Shown piece by piece: positions 9,140 to 16,910 of a stretch of 43,287 nt of DNA; position 1 is the first letter of the stretch; each line of letters opens with the position of its first letter. The position numbers and the translations under genes were made by a program. The stretch is taken from NCBI GenBank assembly GCA_028283025.1, contig JAPYNO010000031.1:1-43287 (forward strand), in the 5' to 3' direction. The DNA comes from Pseudomonadales bacterium (lineage in GTDB: Bacteria; Pseudomonadota; Gammaproteobacteria; Pseudomonadales; Azotimanducaceae). The notes beneath the pieces were generated by a model. It had not been told where the DNA came from. It saw nothing but the letters and a program-made list of their open reading frames with translations, and made no database searches.

Positions 9140-10201
9140 TCACGAATGGTATTGCCGGGCTGCCCGCAAGCCTGTGAGGATTTCGTAGCTGATCGTGCCC
9201 GTTAGCGCGGCGATGTCATCGAGTGGCCTTGTCGCGCCGATCAGTTCCACCCAATCGCCGATCGCAATATCCGAATGCGCTGCGGCTGAGATGGTGGTGA
9301 AGTTCATGGAGATGCGCCCGACAATCGGGTGGCTTTCGTCGCCTCGACTCGCTTCGCCAAGGTTGGAGAGTGCCCGCGGCAAGCCATTGGCGTAGCCGAT
9401 GCCCAAGGTGGCGATGCGCGCATTGCGCGAGGCGCTGAAGCTTGCGCCATAGCCGATGCTCTCATTGCTCGCAAGCGTCGAGACTTGCAGCACTTGGCCT
9501 TCTAAATGCGCGACAGTGCGGAACGGATTGTCCTTGTCAACAAAAGGATTGCCACCATAGAGTCCGATGCCGCAGCGGCAAAGGTCGCCTCTCGATGCTT
9601 CGCCATTGAGAGTGCCTGCGGTATTGCCAATACTGGTGGGGATGTTCGGCAAGATGTTGCGCACGGCTTGGAAGCGCTCGATCTGGATTTCGTTGAGGGG
9701 ATGCGTTGGCGTATCGGCGCAAGCAAGGTGTGTCATCAAAAGCCGCACATCGATACCGGAGATGTCTTCCGGTGCGATGGCATTCCAACGAAATCCAAGC
9801 CGCGTCATGCCTGTGTCCACTTTGATTGCGGCGGGCATGTCTGCGCCTGCGAATCGCTTCCAGGCGGCAACCTGGACATGGCTTGAAAGGACAGGCATGA
9901 GCCTCGATGCGAGGCAAGCGTGTGCGTTTTCGCCGGTGACGCCGCTTAAGATAAAAATTTCCGCATCCTCAAGCGCATTTCGCAGCGCGATACCTTCGCA
10001 GACTTCACTGACAAAGAACTGCGTGCAGCCTGCCCGCCACAATGCAATAGAGACCGGCACCATGCCGAGGCCGTAGCCATCGGCTTTGACGACCGCCGCG
10101 CAGCCAGATGGCGAGGCTGTGCTTGCCAGCAAGGCATAATTGTCTTGTAGCGCGTCAAGGTCGATGCGCAGGCGCGCGTAGCTGTGCGCGGTGTCGGGCA
10201 T
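9140..10201 (-). CDS. alr: Alanine racemase
   Basis: 353 aa from the ATG at 10201 (an in-frame TTG lies 9 bases upstream). It makes D-alanine for peptidoglycan using PLP. The PLP lysine is K39 in VVKADGYGLG, and the opposite catalytic tyrosine is in SIGYGASF. The short ATG is preferred because it starts about ten residues before the first barrel strand, as usual. It lies on the same strand as the protease pair and dnaB, so it may head this operon. A 7-bp dyad (10216-10232) lies 14 bases upstream of the ATG. Confidence 0.95.
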   Translation of the reverse strand: MPDTAHSYARLRIDLDALQDNYALLASTASPSGCAAVVKADGYGLGMVPVSIALWRAGCTQFFVSEVCEGIALRNALEDAEIFILSGVTGENAHACLASRLMPVLSSHVQVAAWKRFAGADMPAAIKVDTGMTRLGFRWNAIAPEDISGIDVRLLMTHLACADTPTHPLNEIQIERFQAVRNILPNIPTSIGNTAGTLNGEASRGDLCRCGIGLYGGNPFVDKDNPFRTVAHLEGQVLQVSTLASNESIGYGASFSASRNARIATLGIGYANGLPRALSNLGEASRGDESHPIVGRISMNFTTISAAAHSDIAIGDWVELIGATRPLDDIAALTGTISYEILTGLRAARQYHS

Positions 10202-10215
10202 GTGCGGCAACAGGA

Positions 10216-10253
10216 TCTGTCAGATTGACAGAATTATGAAGCCATCGTGTACC
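10216..10253 (+). promoter_or_regulatory. tRNA-Arg promoter with overlapping dyad
   Basis: An exact TTGACA (10225-10230) is followed after 17 bases by TGTACC (10248-10253), a weak -10, about 27 bases before the tRNA. The -35 box is embedded in a perfect dyad, TCTGTCA / TGACAGA (10216-10222 and 10226-10232). Because alr starts on the other strand at 10201, the dyad sits in its leader and could serve as an operator or a hairpin for either direction. No matching regulator was recognised. Confidence 0.5.
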
Positions 10254-10279
10254 ATGCGCCATCCTCTTCTTACCCTCAC

Positions 10280-10356
10280 GCGCCCGTAGCTCAGGTGGAC
10301 AGAGCGTTGGCCTCCGAAGCCAAAGGCCGCAGGTTCGAGTCCTGCCGGGCGCGCCA
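10280..10356 (+). tRNA. tRNA-Arg (anticodon CCG)
   Basis: A full cloverleaf can be drawn. The acceptor is GCGCCCG (10280-10286) with CGGGCGC (10346-10352). The D stem is GCTC/GAGC. The anticodon stem is TTGGC/GCCAA with loop CTCCGAA and anticodon CCG (10314-10316). The T arm is GCAGG-TTCGAGT-CCTGC (10329-10345). The discriminator base is G and the CCA is encoded (10354-10356). It reads the arginine codon CGG. It lies between alr and the HupE-like gene, both on the opposite strand. Its 3' end is part of a 14-bp direct repeat with 19059-19072. Confidence 0.97.
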
Positions 10357-10362
10357 AATTCT
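10349..10362 (+). repeat. 14-bp direct repeat, copy 1 (tRNA-Arg 3' end)
   Basis: GCGCGCCAAATTCT covers the last four acceptor-stem bases, the discriminator and CCA, plus six bases beyond the tRNA. The identical 14-mer in the same orientation lies at 19059-19072. It is a candidate attachment-site copy for an element integrated at the tRNA 3' end. The repeat is short and no integrase lies between the copies, so chance is a real alternative. Confidence 0.35.
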
Positions 10363-11340
10363 TTACGCAACGAATCCGGCAATGCGCAAGGCTACCCAGA
10401 ACGCTGCGAGGCTGCCAACGCCGTAGCCGATTGTGAGCCGCAGCATGTCGGTGCGCCATCCTGCCTCCCGCATTCGCCAAAGAATAAACGCAATCGGTAA
10501 GGCGAAGAGAATTTGTCCGATTTCGACACCGAGATTAAAGCTGATGAGTGCGCTCGGCAGCTTGCTTTGAGGCAGGCCAATATCGCTGAGGACGCTCGCG
10601 AAGCCAAGACCGTGCATCAGTCCGAAGACGGCTGCGATGCTCGCCGGATAACGCCAAGTGAGGCAATTGCGCTCGCCGCGGATGACCTCGCTCGCCAAGA
10701 ATGCGACACTAAGCGCGATCAACGCTTCAACTGGCGCTGCGGCGAGCCGTACTAGGTCGAGTGCGGACAGCACAAGCGTGAGCGAATGGGCGATGGTGAA
10801 GGCGGTGATTGTCCAAAGAATTCGCCGCCAAGTGCCGGCAATCCAAATGAGGCACAGCACGAACAGCAGATGGTCAATCCCCTTGAAGATATGAATAATG
10901 CCGTATTGAAGGTAGTCGAGCACGACTCGACCATAGGTTTCTCTCGGCGGCACCCGCCATGTCCGCACTCGCGGCGACAACACCTTGGTGTGCGTTTCGC
11001 CTGACAAGCGTTGCAAGCGAATCACTACATGCAGCGGTCGCGAAAGACCGGCAAAGTCAAGGCCAATGATGCGCTCGGAGAGATCGTGCTGACAGTCGTA
11101 TTGGCGGCTCTGCGCAGCTGCGCCAACCTGCGTGCAGCCTGCTGGAAAGCGAATGTCCGGCTGCGCGCGCCAGCCGGTGCCGGGCGGCAGCGTCCAGCGC
11201 ACGAGATAGCGCATCGCCGCGACCTCGTTGATCTCGACAAGGCCGGGGCGCACGTCATCAGCCATGAGCCCTTGTGCGCTAAAGCTGGCGCTGATCACAA
11301 GTAGCGTGAGGACGAAGCGATGTGGGCATGGCATGGGCAT
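10363..11340 (-). CDS. HupE/UreJ-like membrane protein
   Basis: 325 aa from the ATG at 11340. The longer reading frame upstream was rejected because residues from this Met form a signal peptide (MPMPCPHRF, then a hydrophobic stretch to about residue 25). A periplasmic beta-rich domain (about 26-145) follows, then six or so membrane helices with the family motif FKGIDHLLFVL and, later, FGLMHGLGFA. HupE/UreJ family members are nickel/cobalt-type permeases or accessory proteins of metalloenzymes, but this secreted-domain subgroup has no assured substrate. No urease or hydrogenase genes are nearby. The stop lies 6 bp from the tRNA-Arg 3' end, and the start is divergent from a TolC-like gene. Confidence 0.8.
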   Translation of the reverse strand: MPMPCPHRFVLTLLVISASFSAQGLMADDVRPGLVEINEVAAMRYLVRWTLPPGTGWRAQPDIRFPAGCTQVGAAAQSRQYDCQHDLSERIIGLDFAGLSRPLHVVIRLQRLSGETHTKVLSPRVRTWRVPPRETYGRVVLDYLQYGIIHIFKGIDHLLFVLCLIWIAGTWRRILWTITAFTIAHSLTLVLSALDLVRLAAAPVEALIALSVAFLASEVIRGERNCLTWRYPASIAAVFGLMHGLGFASVLSDIGLPQSKLPSALISFNLGVEIGQILFALPIAFILWRMREAGWRTDMLRLTIGYGVGSLAAFWVALRIAGFVA

Positions 11341-11416
11341 GATTGTTTCATAACCGGATGAGTTGAAGTCTTGCGTAGAATGACCATATATGGAACTTGT
11401 CGTGTGGACACCATTG

Positions 11417-12748
11417 ATGAACCGGCTTTTCGCTCGCTGCCTGTGCGTTTGCTTCGCCCCACTCTCGCTTGCGGCGCCTTTCTTGAGTGCGCAAGAGGAC
11501 GATTCGCTGCATCTGATTGAAGTGCTTGACATTGCTTTGGCAAACAACCCGTTGCTAGGTTCCGAAATCTCTAAACTTAATTCATTACGCGCTGAAATTT
11601 CAGAAGCGCGCGCCGGATGGCTGCCTACGGTGACGGCTAACTACGATGAGAGCCAATCCAACTCATCGTATACCTACCAATCGGGGGAAACGCGAAACGA
11701 TGATGACCCGTCTTCGGCGCAGTCGATCATCATCAGGCAGCCGCTTTGGGATTGGGGTAAGACCAAGGCCAATGTCGAGTCGGCGCGCGCGCGCTTTCGA
11801 TCAGGAGAGTCAACCCTGTCGCTTGTTGAAGGGCGGGTTTTGATGGAGGCCTTGGATGCCTTTTTTGGCGTGCAACGGGATCGCGAAGTGATGCGTGCGG
11901 CCGCGCAGAGCGCTGACGTGATGCAACAGCAGGTGGATGCGACTGAGCAGCGCCTCGCAGCGGGTGCGACGATCCTGACGGATGAAGCGCGTGTTCGCGC
12001 GCGCCTCTATTCCGCTGAAGGACAGCGCGCACAAGCCGAAGGTGCGCTTGCCAAGAGCCTCGCCGCATTTGAGCGTGCAACATCCATCTCGAATCCGGGC
12101 AATTTGATCGGAATCGTGCCCGACAATGTGGAAGGGCTTGCCGATGTCGCCGAGGACGAGTGGGCCGAGCACCCTTCGGTGATGGCGGCCAAGGCATCAG
12201 AACGCAGCGCGTATCAATCCTTCAAGTCCGAGCAGCGGTCGATCTGGCCTGACATTAGTCTGACTGGGCAAGTGCGCAAGATTGAGAACACCGGCTCGTC
12301 GTATGTGAGCGAACTTGACGAATCGAGCTTTGGATTCAAGTTTGATGCCCCGATCTATCAGGGCGGGGCGCAGTTTGCTCGTGCCCGCAGGGCGCGGGCG
12401 CTGTGGGAGAGCGCGCAATTTGGCGTGCAGGATTCTGAGCGCAAGGCGCGCGAGGGCGCCATCGCCGCTGCGCGCATCTACCACTACAGCCGTCAGCGAT
12501 TGAACGCTGCGACTGAGCAAGTGCAGGCGAGCGAACGCGCTTTCCTACTGATGAAAGAGGAAGTAGCAGCGGCGCGCAAGAGCCTGGTCGATCAGCTTGA
12601 TGCACAGAATGAACTGCTCGATGCACGCACGAATCTTGCGTATGCCACGCGCGATTCGCATGTGGCGGCTTGGACGGTGCTATTTGCATTGGGGCGGCTT
12701 GACGCTGAATGGCTTGCAGGGATGAAGCGTCGTCCGTTGCCTAAGTAG
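11417..12748 (+). CDS. TolC-family outer-membrane efflux protein
   Basis: 443 aa from the ATG at 11417, chosen over an upstream ATG at 11390 because it gives a compact signal peptide (MNRLFARC..., cleavage near LSAQ, residue 26). TolC-family proteins form trimeric channels through the outer membrane and periplasm for Type I secretion or drug efflux. The sequence shows the expected duplicated alpha-helical hairpin pattern (ALANNPLLGSEISKL; later AAARKSLVDQLDAQNELLDA) and short beta-strand segments (TVTANYDES; DISLTGQVRKIEN). No inner-membrane pump, membrane-fusion protein or secreted substrate is adjacent, so its partner is unknown. Confidence 0.88.
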   Translation: MNRLFARCLCVCFAPLSLAAPFLSAQEDDSLHLIEVLDIALANNPLLGSEISKLNSLRAEISEARAGWLPTVTANYDESQSNSSYTYQSGETRNDDDPSSAQSIIIRQPLWDWGKTKANVESARARFRSGESTLSLVEGRVLMEALDAFFGVQRDREVMRAAAQSADVMQQQVDATEQRLAAGATILTDEARVRARLYSAEGQRAQAEGALAKSLAAFERATSISNPGNLIGIVPDNVEGLADVAEDEWAEHPSVMAAKASERSAYQSFKSEQRSIWPDISLTGQVRKIENTGSSYVSELDESSFGFKFDAPIYQGGAQFARARRARALWESAQFGVQDSERKAREGAIAAARIYHYSRQRLNAATEQVQASERAFLLMKEEVAAARKSLVDQLDAQNELLDARTNLAYATRDSHVAAWTVLFALGRLDAEWLAGMKRRPLPK

Positions 12749-12832
12749 GCCAGGCGAGCAGCATTACCAACGCCTTGCTCCTGCCTCGATCCTTCGGTTA
12801 ATATCTTAGTCTCGCTTTGACTTGGCAGCAAT

Positions 12833-13447
12833 ATGAACACGCCGCGTGCAACCTATCAAGATGTCCTTGATGCACCGCCGCACAAGGTAGCGGAAGTCAT
12901 TGAAGGCGTGTTGCACACCATGCCACGACCGGCGGTTCGCCATGCGAGGGCCGGATCGGGATTGGGAGTGCATATCGGCGGGCCTTTCGACTATGACCGT
13001 AACGGCCCCGGCGGCTGGTGGATTCTCTGTGAGCCGGAACTGCACCTTGGCGAAGATATTGTCGTTCCCGACTTGGCGGGATGGCGAAGAAGCCGACTTC
13101 CAAAGCTCCCCGACAGCGCATACTTTGAAATGGTGCCGGACTGGGTATGCGAAATCCTATCGCCGTCCACCCGCGCTATTGACCTCGGCCCCAAGAAAGA
13201 AATCTATGCGCGTGAGGGCGCCCGGCATCTGTGGTTTGTCGATCCAGACGCGCATTTCATTGAAGCATTTGAATTGCAGGTAGGGGCATGGGCATCCTGC
13301 GGCAAGTGTGAAGGCAATGACACAGTCGCGCTGCCGCCTTTCGACAGCGTGAGCTTCAGGCTTGGCACGCTATGGTTTGATTGGCCTGCGCGCAGCGAAC
13401 CGCGGCGGGTGCCGCAGATTCATGACCGGGCGCGAATGACAGCGTGA
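12833..13447 (+). CDS. Uma2-family (DUF820) putative PD-(D/E)xK nuclease
   Basis: 204 aa. The fold markers are EVIEG near residue 21, VVPDLAGW with D80, CEILSPSTRAID with E107, and K121/K122 followed by YAREGARHLWFVDP. These match the restriction-endonuclease-like core of the Uma2 family, which is common in cyanobacteria and scattered elsewhere. The function is not established; nuclease activity is inferred from the fold only. It is a stand-alone gene, convergent with the kinase gene at 13463 with 15 bp between, and no mobile-element genes are seen near it. Confidence 0.8.
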   Translation: MNTPRATYQDVLDAPPHKVAEVIEGVLHTMPRPAVRHARAGSGLGVHIGGPFDYDRNGPGGWWILCEPELHLGEDIVVPDLAGWRRSRLPKLPDSAYFEMVPDWVCEILSPSTRAIDLGPKKEIYAREGARHLWFVDPDAHFIEAFELQVGAWASCGKCEGNDTVALPPFDSVSFRLGTLWFDWPARSEPRRVPQIHDRARMTA

Positions 13448-13462
13448 CGCATGGCGCAGAGA

Positions 13463-14092
13463 TCACATCTGCCTCATGCGTTCGAAGGCGACGCCCGGCC
13501 CTTGTTGCAGCCGCTCAAGCAATTGCGCTGCGCCTAGCTCAGGCGAGACCTCGGATGTATCGATCTCCAAGTCATAGATGGCACTGCGATGGACGCGCTC
13601 GTCTTGGCGAAGGGCGGTGCCGGGGAATCGGTCCGGGCGCGCGGCCTCACGTGCGAGCAGCGTCTCGCGCGTGCATCGCAGTCCGACAAAGATGACATCA
13701 AGGCCGCCGAGTGCTGCGAGGTAGTCTTGCAGGTAGGCAGGCTCTAGGCAAAGATCATCAATCACGACATTGCTGCCTTCGCGTGCGAAGCTCGCAGCGG
13801 CCCGCCTCATGCCGCGCAGCATCTTGAGTCCAAGATCGCCGAATCGAATTTCGCAGACTCGACCGCTCGCACTGTCCACAGGCACGACATTGAGGCCGCG
13901 CGACCCAGGTTCATCATCGTTTGAATTGAATCCACGAAATCGCTGCGGCATGCCATCCCGAAACTGATCGAGCGCGAGATAGTGCCAGTATTCGGGGGCG
14001 GCGCGCTGAAAGGCGAGGGCGAGCGTGGTCTTGCCAGCGCTCGATGTGCCGTTCAACAGGACGATGCGCCCAGTTTTCAAGAGGTTGCCCAC
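13463..14092 (-). CDS. Chloramphenicol-phosphotransferase-like P-loop kinase
   Basis: 209 aa. Walker A is NGTSSAGKTT (residues 14-23), as in the CPT family whose founder phosphorylates chloramphenicol in its Streptomyces producer. VVIDDL near the middle fits a Walker B-like strand and RCTRETLLARE an arginine-rich lid. In most bacteria such proteins are uncharacterised small-molecule kinases, so resistance cannot be assumed. It is divergent from the nucleoside transporter gene with about 45 bp between starts, which could point to a nucleoside-type substrate; that is only inference. Confidence 0.75.
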   Translation of the reverse strand: MGNLLKTGRIVLLNGTSSAGKTTLALAFQRAAPEYWHYLALDQFRDGMPQRFRGFNSNDDEPGSRGLNVVPVDSASGRVCEIRFGDLGLKMLRGMRRAAASFAREGSNVVIDDLCLEPAYLQDYLAALGGLDVIFVGLRCTRETLLAREAARPDRFPGTALRQDERVHRSAIYDLEIDTSEVSPELGAAQLLERLQQGPGVAFERMRQM

Positions 14093-14137
14093 GCTTTGCG
14101 TATGATGCGGTTCTCACTGGTGCAGTGTAGGAGATTC

Positions 14138-15370
14138 GTGCAGGGAATTCTCGGCATCGCATGTATTTTCGGCATTGCTGCCGCGCTCAGTCGTGATCGC
14201 AGCCACATTAGCTGGCGCATGGTGATGGTTGGCCTCGGCATTCAGATCACGATCATCCTGCTTTTCTTCAAAGTCAACTGGCTGCACGATGCTGTGTTGT
14301 CGTTGAAGGTGCTTGTTGATGCCGTCGATTCGTCGGCGCGCATCGGTGCTGAACTCATATTCGGCGACCTTGCGAAGGATCGCCCGCTGCACGCATCGAG
14401 CGCATCACTAATCTTTGCATTTAGGGTGCTGCCAGTGATTCTCGTGTTCGCGGTGCTGGTCGCTGTGCTTTGGCATTGGCGCGTGCTCATCTGGATAGTG
14501 CGCGGTATCTCTTTCGCGCTCGAAAAGACGCTCGGTGTGAGCGGCGCGGTTGGCCTCGCCTGTGGCTCAAGCCTGTTTCTTGGCACCTTGGAAGCGCCGC
14601 TGACCATCCGCAACTATCTCGCGCGCCTCAGCCAGGGCGAACTCTTCACCGTGATGACCTGCGCACTGTCAACTATTGCGGGATCAGTGCTGGTGCTCTA
14701 CGTTACCTTGCTCGAATCGAATGTGCAGGCGCCGCTTGGGCATATCGTCATCGCTTCGCTCGTCAATGTTGTCGGAGCGATCATGCTCAGCCGCATCGTC
14801 ATGCCTGCGCAGCACTTGACATCAGCTGAATCGGCCGCCGACCCAGGCTATCGCAACACTATGGATGCGATCGCGAGCGGCACTCATGAAGGTGTGCGGC
14901 TCGTGGTTGCCGTAGGCGCCATGCTGATTGTCATCACAGCCTTGGTGGCGCTGCTCAATATGATGCTCGCTGGCGTGACAGGATTTCTGTCCGAACCTTT
15001 GACGATGGAAGGCATCCTCGGCTGGCTGTTCGCACCGATTGCATGGCTCTTGGGCGTGCCTTGGAAAGAGGCGCACACCGCTGGCTCGCTTTTTGGCATC
15101 AAGCTCGTGTTGAACGAGCTTGTCGCCTATCTGTCGCTGTCTGGATTGGAAGCGGACGCCTTCAGCGGGCGGACACGCATGATGATGGTCTATGGGCTTT
15201 GCGGCTTTGCCAATCTCTCAAGCCTTGGCATTGTGGTCAGCGGCTATGCTGTGCTGGTGCCGGAACGACGTGATGAAGTTTTGCGACTTGCGCCTTTAGC
15301 GCTCGGCGCCGCCACCATGGTCAACTGCCTGACGGCAGCGCTTGTTGGCTTAGTGCTGCTTGTCGCTTGA
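14138..15370 (+). CDS. nupC: NupC-type concentrative nucleoside transporter
   Basis: 410 aa from the GTG at 14138. AGGAGA lies just upstream (14129-14134), and this start gives the family N-terminus (QGILGIACIFGIAAALS, then RSHISWRMV). In-frame ATGs at 14102/14105 overlap a TATGAT -10-like box and lack a ribosome site. CNT proteins import nucleosides with H+ or Na+ across the inner membrane. Typical motifs are GTLEAPLTIRNYL in the substrate site and the later AGSLFGIKLVLNELVAYLSL and CGFANLSSLGI stretches. About eight to ten membrane segments are visible. It ends 1 bp before the convergent ExbD gene. Confidence 0.93.
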   Translation: MQGILGIACIFGIAAALSRDRSHISWRMVMVGLGIQITIILLFFKVNWLHDAVLSLKVLVDAVDSSARIGAELIFGDLAKDRPLHASSASLIFAFRVLPVILVFAVLVAVLWHWRVLIWIVRGISFALEKTLGVSGAVGLACGSSLFLGTLEAPLTIRNYLARLSQGELFTVMTCALSTIAGSVLVLYVTLLESNVQAPLGHIVIASLVNVVGAIMLSRIVMPAQHLTSAESAADPGYRNTMDAIASGTHEGVRLVVAVGAMLIVITALVALLNMMLAGVTGFLSEPLTMEGILGWLFAPIAWLLGVPWKEAHTAGSLFGIKLVLNELVAYLSLSGLEADAFSGRTRMMMVYGLCGFANLSSLGIVVSGYAVLVPERRDEVLRLAPLALGAATMVNCLTAALVGLVLLVA

Positions 15371-15371
15371 G

Positions 15372-15782
15372 TCAGCCACCTGCAAGCGAAACGTTCAACA
15401 CCCCGGCGAGTCGCGCCGAGTCCATGACGTGAACCAGTGTCTCGGCTTTGGATTCCTCGTGCGGCTGAATGATGACCGGCGCTTCGGGGTTTTCAGCGTG
15501 TAATCGCTCGATGTTGGCGCGCACTGATTGCCAGTCCACATCGCGCAGACCGATCAAAATACGATCGCGACTCGTGATCTTGATGACGATGCTTTTCTTG
15601 TCCGGGTCAATGGTCTTGGGCTTGTCGTCCTCGGGTTGATTGACATCAAGGCCGATTTCCTTGACAAAGGTCGCGGTCACAATAAAGAAGATGAGCATGA
15701 TGAACACCACATCGAGCATGGGTGCCAAGTTGATCTGCTCGTCTTCTTCTTCAGCGGCGCGGCGTCCGAGATGCTGCTTCAA
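15372..15782 (-). CDS. Orphan ExbD/TolR-family biopolymer transport protein
   Basis: 136 aa. One N-terminal membrane segment (about 19-40) with the essential proton-carrying aspartate D24 in NLAPMLDVVFIML is followed by a periplasmic domain ending in ARLAGVLNVSLAGG. ExbD works with an ExbB channel to energise TonB. Here there is no ExbB, TonB or receptor next to it; its neighbours are nupC (convergent) and a toxin-antitoxin pair. In many relatives exbB-exbD follow comEC, so this may be a displaced remnant. The other ExbD of the window is at 35.7 kb. Confidence 0.92.
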   Translation of the reverse strand: MKQHLGRRAAEEEDEQINLAPMLDVVFIMLIFFIVTATFVKEIGLDVNQPEDDKPKTIDPDKKSIVIKITSRDRILIGLRDVDWQSVRANIERLHAENPEAPVIIQPHEESKAETLVHVMDSARLAGVLNVSLAGG

Positions 15783-15927
15783 TCGACTGCTCCAAATTGA
15801 TGGCGCTTGAATTATTGTCTATGTTACTCGCACCCGCGTGAGTCAAGCAAGATGGGCTTTGCAAAGCGAGCGGACACTAAGGAGGCATAACAGAAATACA
15901 AAAGAACATGATCGCAACCCGAATTTT

Positions 15928-15949
15928 CATGTGCTATTCTTGGCACATG
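15928..15949 (+). promoter_or_regulatory. Palindromic operator at the antitoxin start
   Basis: CATGTGC (15928-15934) and GCACATG (15943-15949) are perfect 7-bp inverted repeats with 8 bases between. The right arm contains the antitoxin ATG, and the spacer contains TATTCT, a possible -10-like element. An operator overlapping the start codon is what one expects for autoregulation by a ribbon-helix-helix antitoxin. Confidence 0.5.
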
Positions 15950-16186
15950 AGAATACACATAGCACTACCCGACAACATTGTTGCCCAACTTGACCAGCGT
16001 GTTGGTGCTCGTAAGAGGAGTGCATTCATTGCTGCTTTGATTCAGCGAGGGCTTGACGATGAACGGCGGTGGGACGACATTGAAGCGGCACTTGGGAGTC
16101 TTCAGGACGAAGGCCATGACTGGGATGAGGATCCTGCCGAATGGGTACGGCGGCAACGTCGCGGTGACAGCCGCCGTTCTGGTTAA
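15947..16186 (+). CDS. VapB-like ribbon-helix-helix antitoxin
   Basis: 79 aa from the ATG at 15947; an upstream in-frame ATG at 15908 is less likely because the family starts directly with a beta strand (MRIHIALPDNIVAQLD). The first 50 residues have the RHH pattern: strand, helix (NIVAQLDQRVG), turn, helix (KRSAFIAALIQRGL). The acidic, Trp-containing C-terminus (DDIEAALG...DWDEDPAEWV) would wrap the toxin. Only three bases (TAA) separate its stop from the toxin GTG, so the two are one operon. It should neutralise the PIN toxin and repress its own promoter through the palindrome at 15928-15949. Confidence 0.82.
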   Translation: MRIHIALPDNIVAQLDQRVGARKRSAFIAALIQRGLDDERRWDDIEAALGSLQDEGHDWDEDPAEWVRRQRRGDSRRSG

Positions 16187-16189
16187 TAA

Positions 16190-16582
16190 GTGTCCCGACT
16201 GCTACTTGATTCGACTGTACTCATTGATGCGCTTCGAGGCCGACCAGCTAGCGTGCGCGTGGCTCAGTTGAGGCGGCGAAACATTGAACCTTGGGTGTGC
16301 GCGATTTCAGCCGAGGAGATTTGGCGAGGGTTGTGTCCAGGGGAGGAGGCAGGAGTCCGGCGCTTGTTCAATGGACTCCGAATGGCTCCGCTGGGATTGG
16401 TGCAAGGCCAACAAGCTGGTACATGGCGTCGCACGTTTGCTCAGCGAGGCGTGACTCTTCATCAGGCGGATTGCCTGATCGCTGCGGCTGCGATTGGAAT
16501 CGGCGCTGCGCTGGCGACGGCGAACACCGATGATTTCCCGATGCCAGAATTGGTGTTGGAGCACTGGCCTATCGGTGCCTAA
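16190..16582 (+). CDS. vapC: VapC-like PIN-domain ribonuclease toxin
   Basis: 130 aa with a GTG start directly after the antitoxin stop. PIN acidic residues are visible: D7 (LLLDSTVLID), E42/E43 (SAEEIWRG), D94 (HQADCLIAA) and D114/D115 (ANTDDF). VapC toxins cleave tRNA, rRNA or mRNA with Mg2+ and arrest growth when free of antitoxin. The length is normal and all active-site acids are kept, so it is probably functional. Confidence 0.88.
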   Translation: MSRLLLDSTVLIDALRGRPASVRVAQLRRRNIEPWVCAISAEEIWRGLCPGEEAGVRRLFNGLRMAPLGLVQGQQAGTWRRTFAQRGVTLHQADCLIAAAAIGIGAALATANTDDFPMPELVLEHWPIGA

Positions 16583-16600
16583 GTAGGGGACTTAGTCACC
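16574..16600 (+). terminator. Hairpin at the vapC stop
   Basis: GGTG-C-CTAAGT (16574-16584) and ACTTAG-T-CACC (16590-16600) can pair with one mismatch around a 5-base loop. The vapC stop codon is inside the left arm. No T-run follows, so it may protect the RNA 3' end or attenuate rather than be a classic intrinsic terminator. Confidence 0.35.
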
Positions 16601-16841
16601 AAAATCAGCAAAGACCTTAAGATACGAAGTTATATAGCAGAATCCGCATCATGGACATTGCCTGTTTCTTGACGCCTCACAGAGCGGCCATCGCGCCAAC
16701 ATGTCCCCTCTGCCGAAAGAGCCCATCTTCCACCCCGCTGGGCGCTGGATTGCCGAACCTCGAACGAGTATCTTGCCCACACTGAGTTCATGCCCGACCC
16801 GACAGGCAAATATTCCGAAATGTCCTGAGCCGGTAAATCGA
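16601..16841. other. Intergenic spacer between TA and R-M genes
   Basis: About 240 bases with no coding frame of conserved character on either strand. No insertion-sequence ends or tRNA were recognised. The base composition is lower in GC than the flanking core genes, like the methyltransferase gene that follows. Confidence 0.5.
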
Positions 16842-16872
16842 TTGGACTAGTCTTCTCAACTCAATCTACAAT
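16842..16872 (+). promoter_or_regulatory. Candidate promoter of the R-M operon
   Basis: TTGGAC (16842-16847) and TACAAT (16867-16872) resemble -35 and -10 boxes with a 19-base spacer, slightly long. The methyltransferase ATG is 39 bases further on. A short CCGA/TCGG dyad lies in the leader (about 16897-16908). No control (C) protein gene is present. Confidence 0.35.
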
Positions 16873-16910
16873 TTCGCCATGATGTTTCTGAATGAACCGA
16901 CAGTTCGGCA

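Noticed and set aside
11341-11547. N-terminal extension of the HupE-like gene
   Set aside because: The extra residues are not hydrophobic or conserved in style, and they cover the divergent TolC-like start; the ATG at 11340 gives a clear signal peptide.
13982-14137. Longer start for nupC
   Set aside because: It would overlap the kinase gene antisense and lacks a ribosome site; the GTG at 14138 has AGGAGA upstream and the right N-terminus.
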